DNA of 64,000 nt from Streptomyces atroolivaceus (GTDB lineage Bacteria; Actinomycetota; Actinomycetes; Streptomycetales; Streptomycetaceae). The stretch lies in the NCBI RefSeq assembly GCF_000717025.1, contig NZ_JNXG01000002.1, positions 992,001-1,056,000 of the forward strand. The letters are read 5' to 3'. The stretch's first letter is position 1. Every line of letters starts with the position of its first letter. The notes beneath the pieces are model-generated. The model did no database searches. It was given only the letters and a program-made list of their open reading frames with translations, and was not told the DNA's origin. Made by a program: the position numbers and the translations under genes. This document shows positions 35,653 through 43,615 of this stretch, one piece after another.

Positions 35653-36894
35653 ATGGCTGGCCACATCCAAGACCGCTGGTTCAAGACCGAGACCACCTCC
35701 GGCGGCAAGACCGTCCGCACCAAGACCGACCGCCACGGCACCGGCCTCCGCTACCGCGCCCGCTACGTCGGCCCCGACGGCACCGAGAAGAGCAAGAGCT
35801 TCCGTGACGGTCAGAAGCGCCTCGCGGAACAGTGGCTTTCCCAGATCGAGGCGGACATGACGCGTGGGCAATACGTCGACCCGCGCGCCGGCCGACTGAC
35901 CTTCCGGCAGTACGCCGAGAAGTGGCTCAAGACGCTGGGCTCTGAGCCGAGCACCGTGGACTCGATGACGTCTCAGCTCACGCTGCATGCCTTCCCGTAC
36001 ATCGGGGCCCGCCCTCTCGGGTCGTTCCAGCCGGAGCACATCCGAGAGTGGGTGGCGACGCTCGAACAGCGTGGCATTCCGGGGCCCTACGCCCGAGCGA
36101 TCTACTCCAACGTCCGCGCCGTTCTGAGCGCCGCCGTCGACGACGGTTACCTGGCTCGCAACCCCTGTTCGGTGCGGTCGGTTCGGCAACCCGTGGTGGA
36201 GCCCAAGCGGGTCGTCCCGTGGTCCGCCTCGCGGGTGTTCGCCGTTCAGGATGCCTTGCCGGAGCGCTACCAGGCGATGGTCGACCTGGGGGCAGGCTGC
36301 GGCATGAGGCAGGGGGAGATCCTTGGGGTGGCGGTCGATGCCCTGGACTTCGAGGAGGACACCCTCCACGTGACGCAACAGCTCAAACTGAGCAGGAGCA
36401 AGCCTGTCTTCGCACTGCCGAAGGGCGGGAAGGTGCGAAGCGTTCCGCTTCCCGGCCCTGTGGCCGACGCCTTGAAGGCGCACATGAAGCGTTGGCCCCC
36501 GGTCGACGTCACGCTCCCGTGGCGTCGCGCCGACGGTCCGAAGGTGACCAAGCGCCTGATTCTTTCGGCTCCGAGGGGCAACCACGTGTGGCGGACTTCC
36601 CTCAACGAAGGAGCGTGGAAGCCCGCCCTCGTAGCGGCCGGCGTCATCCCCAAACCGGAGACGGCGGAAGACGACTATGCCGCAGCACGCGAGCACGGCA
36701 TGCACGCTCTCCGGCACTTCTACGCGTCAGCCCTCCTCGACGGCGGGGAGAACATCAAGGCGGTGAGCGAGTACCTGGGACACAGTGACGCCGCCATGAC
36801 GCTTCGGGTCTATGCCCACCTCATGCCGAGCAGCCAGGAGCGCACGCGCAAGGCCATCACGGCCGCCTACGACAGAGGTCTCCACCGGGCCTGA
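35653..36894 (+). CDS. Site-specific tyrosine integrase
   Basis: A 413-residue tyrosine recombinase. It has an N-terminal AP2-like arm-binding part (about 1-80, with RYRARYVGPDGTEKSKSF), a SAM-like core-binding domain (about 85-180), and a catalytic domain with Arg219 (GCGMRQGE), His351 and Arg354 (HALRHFYAS), His377 (YLGHSD) and nucleophile Tyr387 (RVYAHL). All five key residues are present. The ATG follows AAGGGA. The stop codon lies within tandem 11-mer arm repeats 92 bp from the attR core, so int and attP are adjacent as in AICEs and many phages. It must act on a 27-bp core inside a flavoprotein gene. Confidence 0.95.
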   Translation: MAGHIQDRWFKTETTSGGKTVRTKTDRHGTGLRYRARYVGPDGTEKSKSFRDGQKRLAEQWLSQIEADMTRGQYVDPRAGRLTFRQYAEKWLKTLGSEPSTVDSMTSQLTLHAFPYIGARPLGSFQPEHIREWVATLEQRGIPGPYARAIYSNVRAVLSAAVDDGYLARNPCSVRSVRQPVVEPKRVVPWSASRVFAVQDALPERYQAMVDLGAGCGMRQGEILGVAVDALDFEEDTLHVTQQLKLSRSKPVFALPKGGKVRSVPLPGPVADALKAHMKRWPPVDVTLPWRRADGPKVTKRLILSAPRGNHVWRTSLNEGAWKPALVAAGVIPKPETAEDDYAAAREHGMHALRHFYASALLDGGENIKAVSEYLGHSDAAMTLRVYAHLMPSSQERTRKAITAAYDRGLHRA

Positions 36895-36915
36895 CGGCCC
36901 CCAGACGGCCCAGAG
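36894..36915. repeat. Right-end tandem 11-mer arm repeats
   Basis: ACGGCCCCCAG then ACGGCCCAGAG, matching the left-end pair ACGGCCCACAG / ACGGCCCAGAC at 28777-28798. A 13-base string CAGACGGCCCAGA is identical at both ends (28785-28797 and 36902-36914) in the same orientation. Confidence 0.65.
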
Positions 36916-36947
36916 CAAGACTTGTGCCCCTGAAATGCCGAGAGTTG

Positions 36948-36955
36948 GCAGGTCA
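36948..36955. repeat. Right arm-type site GCAGGTCA
   Basis: Inverse of the left site TGACCTGC; ends 31 bp before the attR core, mirroring the left spacing exactly. Confidence 0.6.
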
Positions 36956-36986
36956 GGGGCACAACGCTGTGTGGCGACTGCTTCTC

Positions 36987-37041
36987 CGAGCCGGAGAAGA
37001 CGAACGCCTACCTCGCCGAGATCTCGGGCGCGCAGGGCTGA
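36987..37041 (+). pseudogene. attR core plus displaced native 3' end of the StyA-like gene
   Basis: Bases 36987-37013 repeat the attL core. Reading on in the same frame gives EPEKTNAYLAEISGAQG and a TGA at 37039-37041. This is the original C-terminus of the flavoprotein gene before insertion. It has no start and is a remnant only; excision would restore it to the gene. Confidence 0.9.
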
Positions 37042-37112
37042 CAGTCGCGCGTACGGAGACCGGGCCGCCACGTCCCGCCATGCAGGCACGGACGGATGCG
37101 ACGGCCCGGTTC

Positions 37113-38255
37113 TCACGTTTCCGGGGCGTCGTACCCGGTGTCCGCCCCCGAGGTGGCGTCCTCCGGCAGCTCCGGCAGCGTGTACGCGCTCAGCGGCTCG
37201 CCGTCCGGGTCGGGGCGGACGGCCCCCAGCAGCGGGTTCGAGGCCAGCGGCGACACCTTCACCTCGGCGCCGGGCCTGGGCGCGTGCACGACGAGGCCGT
37301 CGCCGATGTAGAGCGCGACGTGCGTCGCCTTCGGGAAGTAGACGACCAGATCGCCGGGGCGCAGTGAGCCGACCGGCACCTTCGGCAGCTGACGCCACTG
37401 CTCCTGCGAGGTACGCGGGATGTCCCGGCCCGCAGCCGACCAGGCCTGCGACGTGAGCCCGGAGCAGTCGTACGCTTCGGGCCCCTCCGCACCCCACAGG
37501 TACGGCTTGCCGATCTGCTCGACGGCGTAGCGGACGGCCTCCCCGCCCTCCTCGGACGGCGGGCGTACCGAGCTGAGCGCCCCGGAGGCGGCCAGCGCGC
37601 TCTGGGCCTCGTCGATGTTCTTCTCCTCCAGCGCCGACAGTGCGGCGAGCTGCTCGGCCGACAGCGAGGCCAGCATCGCCTCGATGCTCTTCAGCCGGGA
37701 CCGCACGGTGTCGTGCTGCTTCCTCTGCTGCGCGGCCAGTACCCGCTGCCGGTGCTGAGCCGAGCGGGACCTGGCCGCCAGTGCCTCGGCGTGCTTCTCC
37801 GCGCCGGTCAGCCGGTCGACCACGGCGGCCCGGCCGGCCTGGGCGCGCTCGATGACGTGGCCCTGCTCCAGGGCACGGGCCGGGTCCTCGGCGAGCAGAA
37901 GCCGCAGGTAGACGGAGAAGTCGGTGCGCCCCTGGTACTGGTCACGGGCCAGCCGCCCCGCGTCCCGGCGACCGGCGTCCAGTGCCGTCCGGGCCCTGGC
38001 GAGCTCGGCGCGCAGCTTCCTGGCCTCGGCGGCCTTCTTCTTCAGCTCCACCGCGGTGCCGTTGTACACCTCGCCTGCCTCCTCGGCCTGCCGGTAGAGC
38101 GTCTGCAGCTGCTTCAGCAGTCCGGCCACGCTCTGCGGAGCCGCTCCGGCGGCCGGTTCCGGTTCCGGTCCTGACGGCTCGGCGAAGGCGGGGGACACGG
38201 CGACGGCCGCGGCCAGCGCCGCCGTGCAGAGGGCGCGTGCGACTCGGCCCGACAC
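37113..38255 (-). CDS. NlpC/P60 family cell-wall endopeptidase with coiled-coil domain
   Basis: A 380-residue secreted hydrolase. Signal peptide with AFAEP cleavage region at residues 20-26; residues 35-225 are a long coiled-coil hairpin rich in Ala/Arg/Glu/Leu, as in RipA-like proteins. The NlpC/P60 domain follows at about 235-350, with catalytic Cys in YDCSGLTSQAW, His in THVALYIGDG and a polar third residue region VVHAPRPG. It probably cleaves peptidoglycan stem peptides, with the coiled coil restraining activity. The GTG start at 38255 follows GGAGGTGA. A 9-bp hairpin with a large loop lies just beyond the stop. Confidence 0.92.
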   Translation of the reverse strand: MSGRVARALCTAALAAAVAVSPAFAEPSGPEPEPAAGAAPQSVAGLLKQLQTLYRQAEEAGEVYNGTAVELKKKAAEARKLRAELARARTALDAGRRDAGRLARDQYQGRTDFSVYLRLLLAEDPARALEQGHVIERAQAGRAAVVDRLTGAEKHAEALAARSRSAQHRQRVLAAQQRKQHDTVRSRLKSIEAMLASLSAEQLAALSALEEKNIDEAQSALAASGALSSVRPPSEEGGEAVRYAVEQIGKPYLWGAEGPEAYDCSGLTSQAWSAAGRDIPRTSQEQWRQLPKVPVGSLRPGDLVVYFPKATHVALYIGDGLVVHAPRPGAEVKVSPLASNPLLGAVRPDPDGEPLSAYTLPELPEDATSGADTGYDAPET

Positions 38256-38416
38256 GGCATCACCTCCGGGATCAGGGGTCAGGCCAATTAGTCGGACTAC
38301 CCCACAAATGATCGGATGTCATCCATCCGGTCACCCGGTGCGAGGTGACGCAAGGACCGCCCGGCGTGCCGTCCGGTGCGTGCCCCGAACAGCGGACGCG
38401 CCCAGGGTCCGGGCCG

Positions 38417-41023
38417 TCACTCCACGGGGAAGGCGTAGAGGGCCCGCTCCCGCTGGACGACGGCGGCCCTGCCCGTGGCCAGCACCCGGTAGGGCGCGCT
38501 GACTGTGGCGCCCTTCGGGTCCTGGGCACCGATGTCCTGGAACTTCCACAGCCGGCGTCCGTCCGCCGCGGCGAAGGCGGTCACCTGGGAGGAGTCGGCG
38601 GCGAGCAGTGTCCTCCCGCCGCCGCTCACCGTGAGCGCGGGGGTGCCGGCACCGGGCGGAACCTCGGTGGACCGTCGCCAGCGGACCTTTCCGGTCGCCC
38701 GCTCGACCGCGCCGACCTCCTGGTTGCGGTTCGTGGTGTGGAGCAGGGCCCCGGCCGGGACGGGTGTGCCGAAGACGGACGACGCGGTCCCGTTCACCGT
38801 CCACACCGGCTTCCCGGTAGCCGTCTCGAAGGCCTGCAGATCATCCCCCACCGAGGCGTACAGCCGCCCCTCCTCGTCGCCGGCCGCGGCACCGGCCGGG
38901 GTGACCGTGCCGAACTGCCGGATCCACAGCTGCTTTCCCGTGGTGCGGTCGAAGCAGCGGAAGAACGCCTTGCCCCTGCCCGCCGCGACGTCGGCGGGAG
39001 TGAGCGTGCCCGGGTCCTGGCGTACGACGAGGTCGGCGTCCCTGACGGCGGTCAGCCGGTAGGCCGGGGTGCCGGGCGCACGGCCGGCGGGGACGGCGGT
39101 GCGCCAGAGTTCCCTGCGCCGCACGACGTCGTAGGCGAAGAAGTAGGCCTTGACGACCTGTGTGTCCCTGCCGGGTTTCCGGCCCTTCTCCGGCTTGGGC
39201 GCCTTGACCGTGACGGTGTGGGAGCCGGTGAACCAGAGGACGGACCCGGACAGGCCGGTGAGCGGGGCCACCTTCATGTTCGGTACGCCGTCGAACTGGT
39301 CGACGAAGCGCACCCGGTGCACCACCCGCCCGTCCTTCGGCGACAGCCAGAGGAACTCGGTCGGGCTCGCCAGGAAGCAGAGGCCGTCGCCGGCGGCCAG
39401 GACCGACTGGGCACCTGCGGCGTCGGCCCGCTCCCAGACCTTCCGCCCCGTCCGGAGGTCGACGGCGGTGGCCCCGGCCGTGTCCGTCAGCACCACCAGC
39501 TTGTCCTGCCAGACGCCCGCGGTGAGCGGTGCCGGGGCGGCGGCCGGGTGGGAGTACATCCAGAGTGCGTCCGGTACCCGGCCGGGCACGGCGGGGCGGG
39601 GATCCGGGGACGGTTTGTCGTCGGCGGCCGGGGCGGACCCGTCGGACCCGAGGGCGGACACGGTGACCCCGCCCAGAAGCAGGCCGGCCGCACCGGCGGC
39701 GACGGCGGTGAGGAGAGCCCGCCGGCCGGTCACCGGGGCCGTCGCGGCACCCCGCGGGCCGGCCGGGGCGGTCGGGGCGGCCGGGGGCAGGGCGTGGGGG
39801 AGCGGGGCGGGCGCTCCCTGGGGTGCGGGGGCGTGCGGGGAGGCGTACGGCTGCGGTGGTGCGGGTGCGGGTGCGGGTGCGGCTGCCGGTGGCAGGGCGG
39901 CGGCCGGGGGGTGCGGTGGGGCGGCGCCGGTCAGTTCCTGGGGGAGCGCGAGCTGGGTCGTCGACCGGTCGGGCCTCGGTGTGCGCGCCCCGGTGTTCAG
40001 GAACCGGGTGGTCCGGCTGTCCTCGCCGATGTCCCCGCTGCCCTGCGCCTCGTCCGTGGGTACGCGGTCCGTGGGCGTGCCGTTGTCCGGCACCAGGTCC
40101 GTCGTCACCTCGTCCTGGACCGGGCCCACCGGCGCCTCCAGCGCCCTGACCCGTGCCGCCTGGTCGGTCACGGCTGCGGCCAGTGTCCCGGGAAGCCAGC
40201 CGCCCTTGGCGAGGCCCGCCGCGCCCTCCAGTGCCAGTTCCGCGGCCACCGAGCCCGCCCCGGGCCGGCCGTCCGGGTCCTTCGCCAGGCAGCTCGCGAT
40301 CAGCGTGCGCAACTCATCCGGGACGGCGCCCAGTTCGGCCGCCCCGTGCGCGATCCTCTCCGCCGCCTCCTCCGCGGGCCCGTCGGCCAGCGGAGTCGTC
40401 CCGGTCGCCGCGTACGCCAGCAGCAGGCCCAGGACGAACAGGTCGGACGCCGGGCCCACGTCCCGGCCCTCGACCTGCTCGGGCGTGAGGTAGCCCAGTC
40501 GCACGGACAACTGCCCGCCCTCGCGGGCCTCGGCGGAGGCCGCGGCCCCCAGAGGACCGAACGCGGTCAGCCTGGGGCCGTCCTCGGCCAGCAGCACCGT
40601 CTCCGGCGCCAGCCCCTGGAGCACGGCCCCGGTGGCGTGCACCCGGGAGAGGGTCTCGGCCAGGCCCGCGCCCAGTATCCGCACGGAGCGCTCCGGCAGG
40701 GGGCCGGAGACACCGATCGCCTCGGCGAGCGTCACCGCGGGCACGTAGGCCGTGGCCGTCCACAGGCTGTCGTCCTCCGGTGGGACGAGCGGCGGCTGCA
40801 CCCAGCCACCGGCCAGCCGCTCGGCGGTGCGGGCCTCGGCCAGGAAGCGGCGCCGGAAGGCGGGTGCGGAGGCGAGAGCGGGCCGGGCCGCCGTCACCAC
40901 GGCGAGATCGCCGGCGTCCACGCCCCGGGCCAGGAAGTGCACGGCGCTCGCGCTCTCGCGGAAGCGTGCCAGCGTGGTGTACGGACCGAAGCGGCGTGGA
41001 TCGTCCTGACGCAGCGCCTCCAT
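38417..41023 (-). CDS. Protein kinase-like (pseudokinase) / PQQ beta-propeller membrane protein
   Basis: An 868-residue protein. Residues 1-260 have the Ser/Thr kinase fold outline, but the catalytic loop is LQGLAPETVLL instead of HRDLKPxN and the DFG motif reads AFG. A Pro/Ala-rich linker (about 380-430) precedes a single membrane helix (ALLTAVAAGAAGLLLGGVTV). The extracellular half (about 480-868) is a PQQ-like beta-propeller with repeats such as AVDLRTGRKVWERAD, CFDRTTGKQLW, AFETATGKPVW and AVERATGKVRW. The architecture suggests a sensor that does not phosphorylate. ATG follows GGGGGGTG. Confidence 0.85.
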   Translation of the reverse strand: MEALRQDDPRRFGPYTTLARFRESASAVHFLARGVDAGDLAVVTAARPALASAPAFRRRFLAEARTAERLAGGWVQPPLVPPEDDSLWTATAYVPAVTLAEAIGVSGPLPERSVRILGAGLAETLSRVHATGAVLQGLAPETVLLAEDGPRLTAFGPLGAAASAEAREGGQLSVRLGYLTPEQVEGRDVGPASDLFVLGLLLAYAATGTTPLADGPAEEAAERIAHGAAELGAVPDELRTLIASCLAKDPDGRPGAGSVAAELALEGAAGLAKGGWLPGTLAAAVTDQAARVRALEAPVGPVQDEVTTDLVPDNGTPTDRVPTDEAQGSGDIGEDSRTTRFLNTGARTPRPDRSTTQLALPQELTGAAPPHPPAAALPPAAAPAPAPAPPQPYASPHAPAPQGAPAPLPHALPPAAPTAPAGPRGAATAPVTGRRALLTAVAAGAAGLLLGGVTVSALGSDGSAPAADDKPSPDPRPAVPGRVPDALWMYSHPAAAPAPLTAGVWQDKLVVLTDTAGATAVDLRTGRKVWERADAAGAQSVLAAGDGLCFLASPTEFLWLSPKDGRVVHRVRFVDQFDGVPNMKVAPLTGLSGSVLWFTGSHTVTVKAPKPEKGRKPGRDTQVVKAYFFAYDVVRRRELWRTAVPAGRAPGTPAYRLTAVRDADLVVRQDPGTLTPADVAAGRGKAFFRCFDRTTGKQLWIRQFGTVTPAGAAAGDEEGRLYASVGDDLQAFETATGKPVWTVNGTASSVFGTPVPAGALLHTTNRNQEVGAVERATGKVRWRRSTEVPPGAGTPALTVSGGGRTLLAADSSQVTAFAAADGRRLWKFQDIGAQDPKGATVSAPYRVLATGRAAVVQRERALYAFPVE

Positions 41024-41094
41024 GGCGCACCCCCCTTGTGACCGTGCCCTCGGCACCGGACCGCCGATCCTAGTGGCGCGGTCGCGGATGAGGC

Positions 41095-41370
41095 TCAGGA
41101 CCCGCTGCGGGGCTTGGTCCAGGGCCACTTGGGGGTGAAGGGCTCGCGGCCCTCGGGGGTGTACTCGTACACCCAGCCGCGTTGCAGCCCGAGCCGCTTC
41201 GTATGACCCGCCGGAGCGCGCCGGTAGGCGTACACGGTGTCGGGGCCGCCGCCGGCGTCCGGCACCGGGACCTCGTACCACTTGGGCGGATGACCGGTCG
41301 GGCCGAGCAGGACGGGCAGCACCCGGCCGTCCAGGGGGCCGCCGCGGAAAGGTGTGTTCTCGCTCTTCAC
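41095..41370 (-). CDS. Small conserved hypothetical protein
   Basis: A 91-residue protein with GTG start (KSENTPFRGGPLDGRVLPVLL). It ends with WVYEYTPEGREPFTPKWPW, giving a proline- and aromatic-rich beta-like fold. The family is not recognised. It sits upstream of the pseudokinase gene on the same strand but 71 bp away, so it may be its own unit. Confidence 0.7.
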   Translation of the reverse strand: MKSENTPFRGGPLDGRVLPVLLGPTGHPPKWYEVPVPDAGGGPDTVYAYRRAPAGHTKRLGLQRGWVYEYTPEGREPFTPKWPWTKPRSGS

Positions 41371-41615
41371 GGTGCCAGTCTGACCCAGGGGCCCGGGTGC
41401 GGCCCCCCGGCCCGCAGGGTGCGGCGGATGCGTACGGCCCCGGCGGGGGCCGAAGGGTGACCGGTGCGACGGGGGCGGGGGCGACGCGGCGCTGGGCGAA
41501 GGTGTCGGTGGCGGTAGTTGTGGTCCTGGGCGTGGGCGGCCATGTCGCGTGGCCCCGCGTCCGGTCGCCTACCGGGCGGACCAGCGACCGCCGGCGGGCG
41601 GGGACCCGCCGGGGA

Positions 41616-42407
41616 TCAGTCCGCCGGTCCGTTCCCGGACGCGGTGAGCCCACGGGCCAGCAGGTGGGTCGCGGCCTCGCCGGCCGGGACCACCAGTGCC
41701 GCGAGTCTTCCGACCGGGCCGTCGGCGGTCTCCTGGCCCAGCAGGTCCGCCACCACGGACGCGGTCTCCTCGTCCGTGGCCGCCGTCACCGCTATCAGGC
41801 CGATCAGATGGTCGACCAGCCAGCCCCGGAGGTCGGAGGCCGGCGGCTGCTTCTCCTCGTCCAGCCAGATCAGGGACGCCGCCTCCACGGCCGCGATCCA
41901 GGTGCGCACCATCATCCGGAGGCGTGGCCCGGCGGGTTCCTGTCCCGGGCCGTTGCCCCGGCCCAGGTGGAGCAGGATCTGCTCGGCCGCCGACCGGCGC
42001 ACGCCGTCCACGATCGTGGTCGTACGCGAGGTCTCGGCGACGCTGCCCCCGCGCAGCAACGCGCTGAAGCCGGCGTCGTGCTGGTCGACGAAGCCGAGAT
42101 AGCGGTCCAGGACCCGGCTGACCCGCTCGGTCGGCGGGCCGTCGGCGGGCTCGGCGAAGCAGAGCGTCAGCTGCTCGGCGGCCGACCCGAGGGCGGCCTC
42201 GTACAACTGCTGCCTGCCACCGGGGAAGTAGCGGTAGACCAGCGGACGGGAGACTCCGGCAGCGGCCGCCACCTCGTCGATCGACACGTCGTCCGGTGCC
42301 CGGTGGGCGAAGAGCGTGAGCGCCGCGCCGAGGAGCTGGGCGCGGCGCTCCTCGACACCGAGCCGTCGGTACGCGCGGGCCGGCGGTGCTGCGGGTGCGG
42401 AGGTCAT
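41616..42407 (-). CDS. TetR family transcriptional regulator
   Basis: A 263-residue TetR-type repressor. The HTH is in residues 18-65 (ERRAQLLGAALTLFAHRAPDDVSIDEVAAAAGVSRPLVYRYFPG), followed by a helical ligand-binding domain, longer than the usual ~190-220 residues. The ATG follows a GGAGGT within AGTATGACCTCC. It lies 83 bp downstream of the AurF-like gene on the same strand. The inverted repeat at 43486-43508 in the divergent promoter of the two diiron genes is its best candidate operator. Confidence 0.9.
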   Translation of the reverse strand: MTSAPAAPPARAYRRLGVEERRAQLLGAALTLFAHRAPDDVSIDEVAAAAGVSRPLVYRYFPGGRQQLYEAALGSAAEQLTLCFAEPADGPPTERVSRVLDRYLGFVDQHDAGFSALLRGGSVAETSRTTTIVDGVRRSAAEQILLHLGRGNGPGQEPAGPRLRMMVRTWIAAVEAASLIWLDEEKQPPASDLRGWLVDHLIGLIAVTAATDEETASVVADLLGQETADGPVGRLAALVVPAGEAATHLLARGLTASGNGPAD

Positions 42408-42490
42408 ACTCCGAAGCCTAAGGCCGGCCGGCACATCGGTGGCCGAGACCCGGATCCCGCCCGGCCCGGCCCGGCGCACCGGGGGCGGCC

Positions 42491-43426
42491 TCAGGCCAGC
42501 AGGCCCGAGCTCTTCCACAGCCTGCGTCCCACCCCGTTGAGCACGCCGATGTCGTCGAAGAAGTCCGTGAGCCGCTTCGCTCCCGTCTGCATGACCTCCG
42601 CCCGGTGCCCGCTCGCCTTCACCTGCGCGACGGCCTCGTGGCGGTCCAGGCCGACGTTGTCGTACACCTGCGGGTTGACGAAGCAGACGGAGAAGACGCG
42701 TGCCGCCTCCCCGCAGTTGAGCCGGGTCAGACGGCGCTCCCAGAGAGGTGCGGTCACCATCTGGCGGCGCAGCTCCTCGCGTGCGTAGCGCACGTGCCGG
42801 GCCTCCTCGACCACATGGATGCGGGTCACTCCGCGCACGAGCGACTGGACGCGCTCGTCGGGGAAGGTGAGCCGCTGCATCCAGTCCAGGATCTCCTCGC
42901 CGAGCAGGGTCGCGGCGAACGAACCGGGGGTGGTGGAGATGGTCTTCAGTACCCGCGCGAGGTTGTGGTAGCGCCGGGGAACCGGGTAGCTGGGTGCCCC
43001 GCCCCACTCGATCATGCGGGCGAACATCATCGAGTGCCGGCACTCGTCGGCTATCTCGGTGAGGGCGTAGCGGACGTGTTTGCTCGTCACGGACTTGTCG
43101 TAGATGTGCCGGACGAGCAGCTGCATGAGGATGATCTCGAACCAGATGCCGAGCGATGCCAGGGACGCGGCCTCGTGCCGCGCCAGTTCCATCCGCTGTT
43201 CCTCGGACATCTTCCGCCACAGCGGGGTGTCGTAGAGGGAGACCAGCTCGGGCGGCCAGAACCACTTGCCGTCCTCGACGGCGGAATCCCAGTCCAGCTC
43301 GGTGTCCGGGTCGAAGGAGTGCTTGGCCGAGGCTTCGAGCAGGCGCGCGGCTACCTGTTCGCGGTCCTTGAGGGGGCCGAGCGCATCGCGCAGCGCCTGG
43401 ATGTCCTCGTCGGTCACTGTCGTCAT
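42491..43426 (-). CDS. AurF-like diiron oxygenase
   Basis: A 311-residue ferritin-like-fold protein resembling p-aminobenzoate N-oxygenase AurF. Candidate iron ligands: Glu97 region (IWFEIIL), Glu128-x-x-His131 (DECRH), Glu177/178 (LLGEEIL), Glu208-x-x-His211 region (VVEEARHVRY). It may hydroxylate or N-oxygenate a small molecule or fatty acid; no substrate clue. ATG 43426 is preferred to GTG 43438 because GAGGTGCG is well placed. It is divergent from a second diiron protein, sharing a promoter region with a strong inverted repeat. Confidence 0.88.
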   Translation of the reverse strand: MTTVTDEDIQALRDALGPLKDREQVAARLLEASAKHSFDPDTELDWDSAVEDGKWFWPPELVSLYDTPLWRKMSEEQRMELARHEAASLASLGIWFEIILMQLLVRHIYDKSVTSKHVRYALTEIADECRHSMMFARMIEWGGAPSYPVPRRYHNLARVLKTISTTPGSFAATLLGEEILDWMQRLTFPDERVQSLVRGVTRIHVVEEARHVRYAREELRRQMVTAPLWERRLTRLNCGEAARVFSVCFVNPQVYDNVGLDRHEAVAQVKASGHRAEVMQTGAKRLTDFFDDIGVLNGVGRRLWKSSGLLA

Positions 43427-43485
43427 GGCTGAACGCACCTCGCAGAGGGGTTACCGGCGGTCAAGTTCTTGCTCACGGATTATGA

Positions 43486-43508
43486 GACTGCCTGTCAGCA
43501 AGGCAGTC
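43486..43508. promoter_or_regulatory. Inverted-repeat operator between two divergent diiron-protein genes
   Basis: Perfect 8-bp inverted repeat GACTGCCT-N7-AGGCAGTC. On the minus strand it overlaps a TTGACT -35-like hexamer (43510-43505) and a CATAAT -10-like hexamer (43484-43479). Position and symmetry suit a dimeric TetR repressor, presumably the one encoded at 41616. Confidence 0.65.
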
Positions 43509-43615
43509 AATCCCTTGTGCGCGACTTGTTGACCGGGCGTCTACCAACGTGTGAACCTGCCAACTGACGTCAGCACCACGGAATGCACGATCCTCGCCAG
43601 GCGAAGGAGCTGTCC

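Larger units (their letters stand above)
28661..37013. mobile_element. Integrated element of about 8.35 kb with tyrosine integrase (AICE-like, no transfer genes)
   Basis: Bounded by perfect 27-bp direct repeats, with int and xis at the right end, a replication-type ATPase, a GntR/UTRA regulator and several iteron arrays. This layout resembles actinomycete integrative conjugative elements of the pSAM2 kind (rep-xis-int next to attP). However, no FtsK/TraB-type translocase, spread genes, capsid or terminase genes were found. It could be a mobilisable or degenerate AICE, or a satellite needing a helper. Codon bias is a little weaker than in flanking genes, especially in the YozE-like gene. The insertion site is a protein-coding 3' end, not a tRNA gene. 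Confidence 0.9.

Noticed and set aside
28661..37013. Prophage
   Set aside because: No capsid, portal, terminase, tail or lysis genes, and only about 8 kb.
38256..38416. ydaO/c-di-AMP riboswitch before the NlpC/P60 gene
   Set aside because: The gene class is often so regulated, but the leader is short and the conserved aptamer segments were not found.
38345..41041. Long plus-strand frame opposite the pseudokinase gene
   Set aside because: Gly/Arg-rich shadow; codon bias supports only the minus strand.
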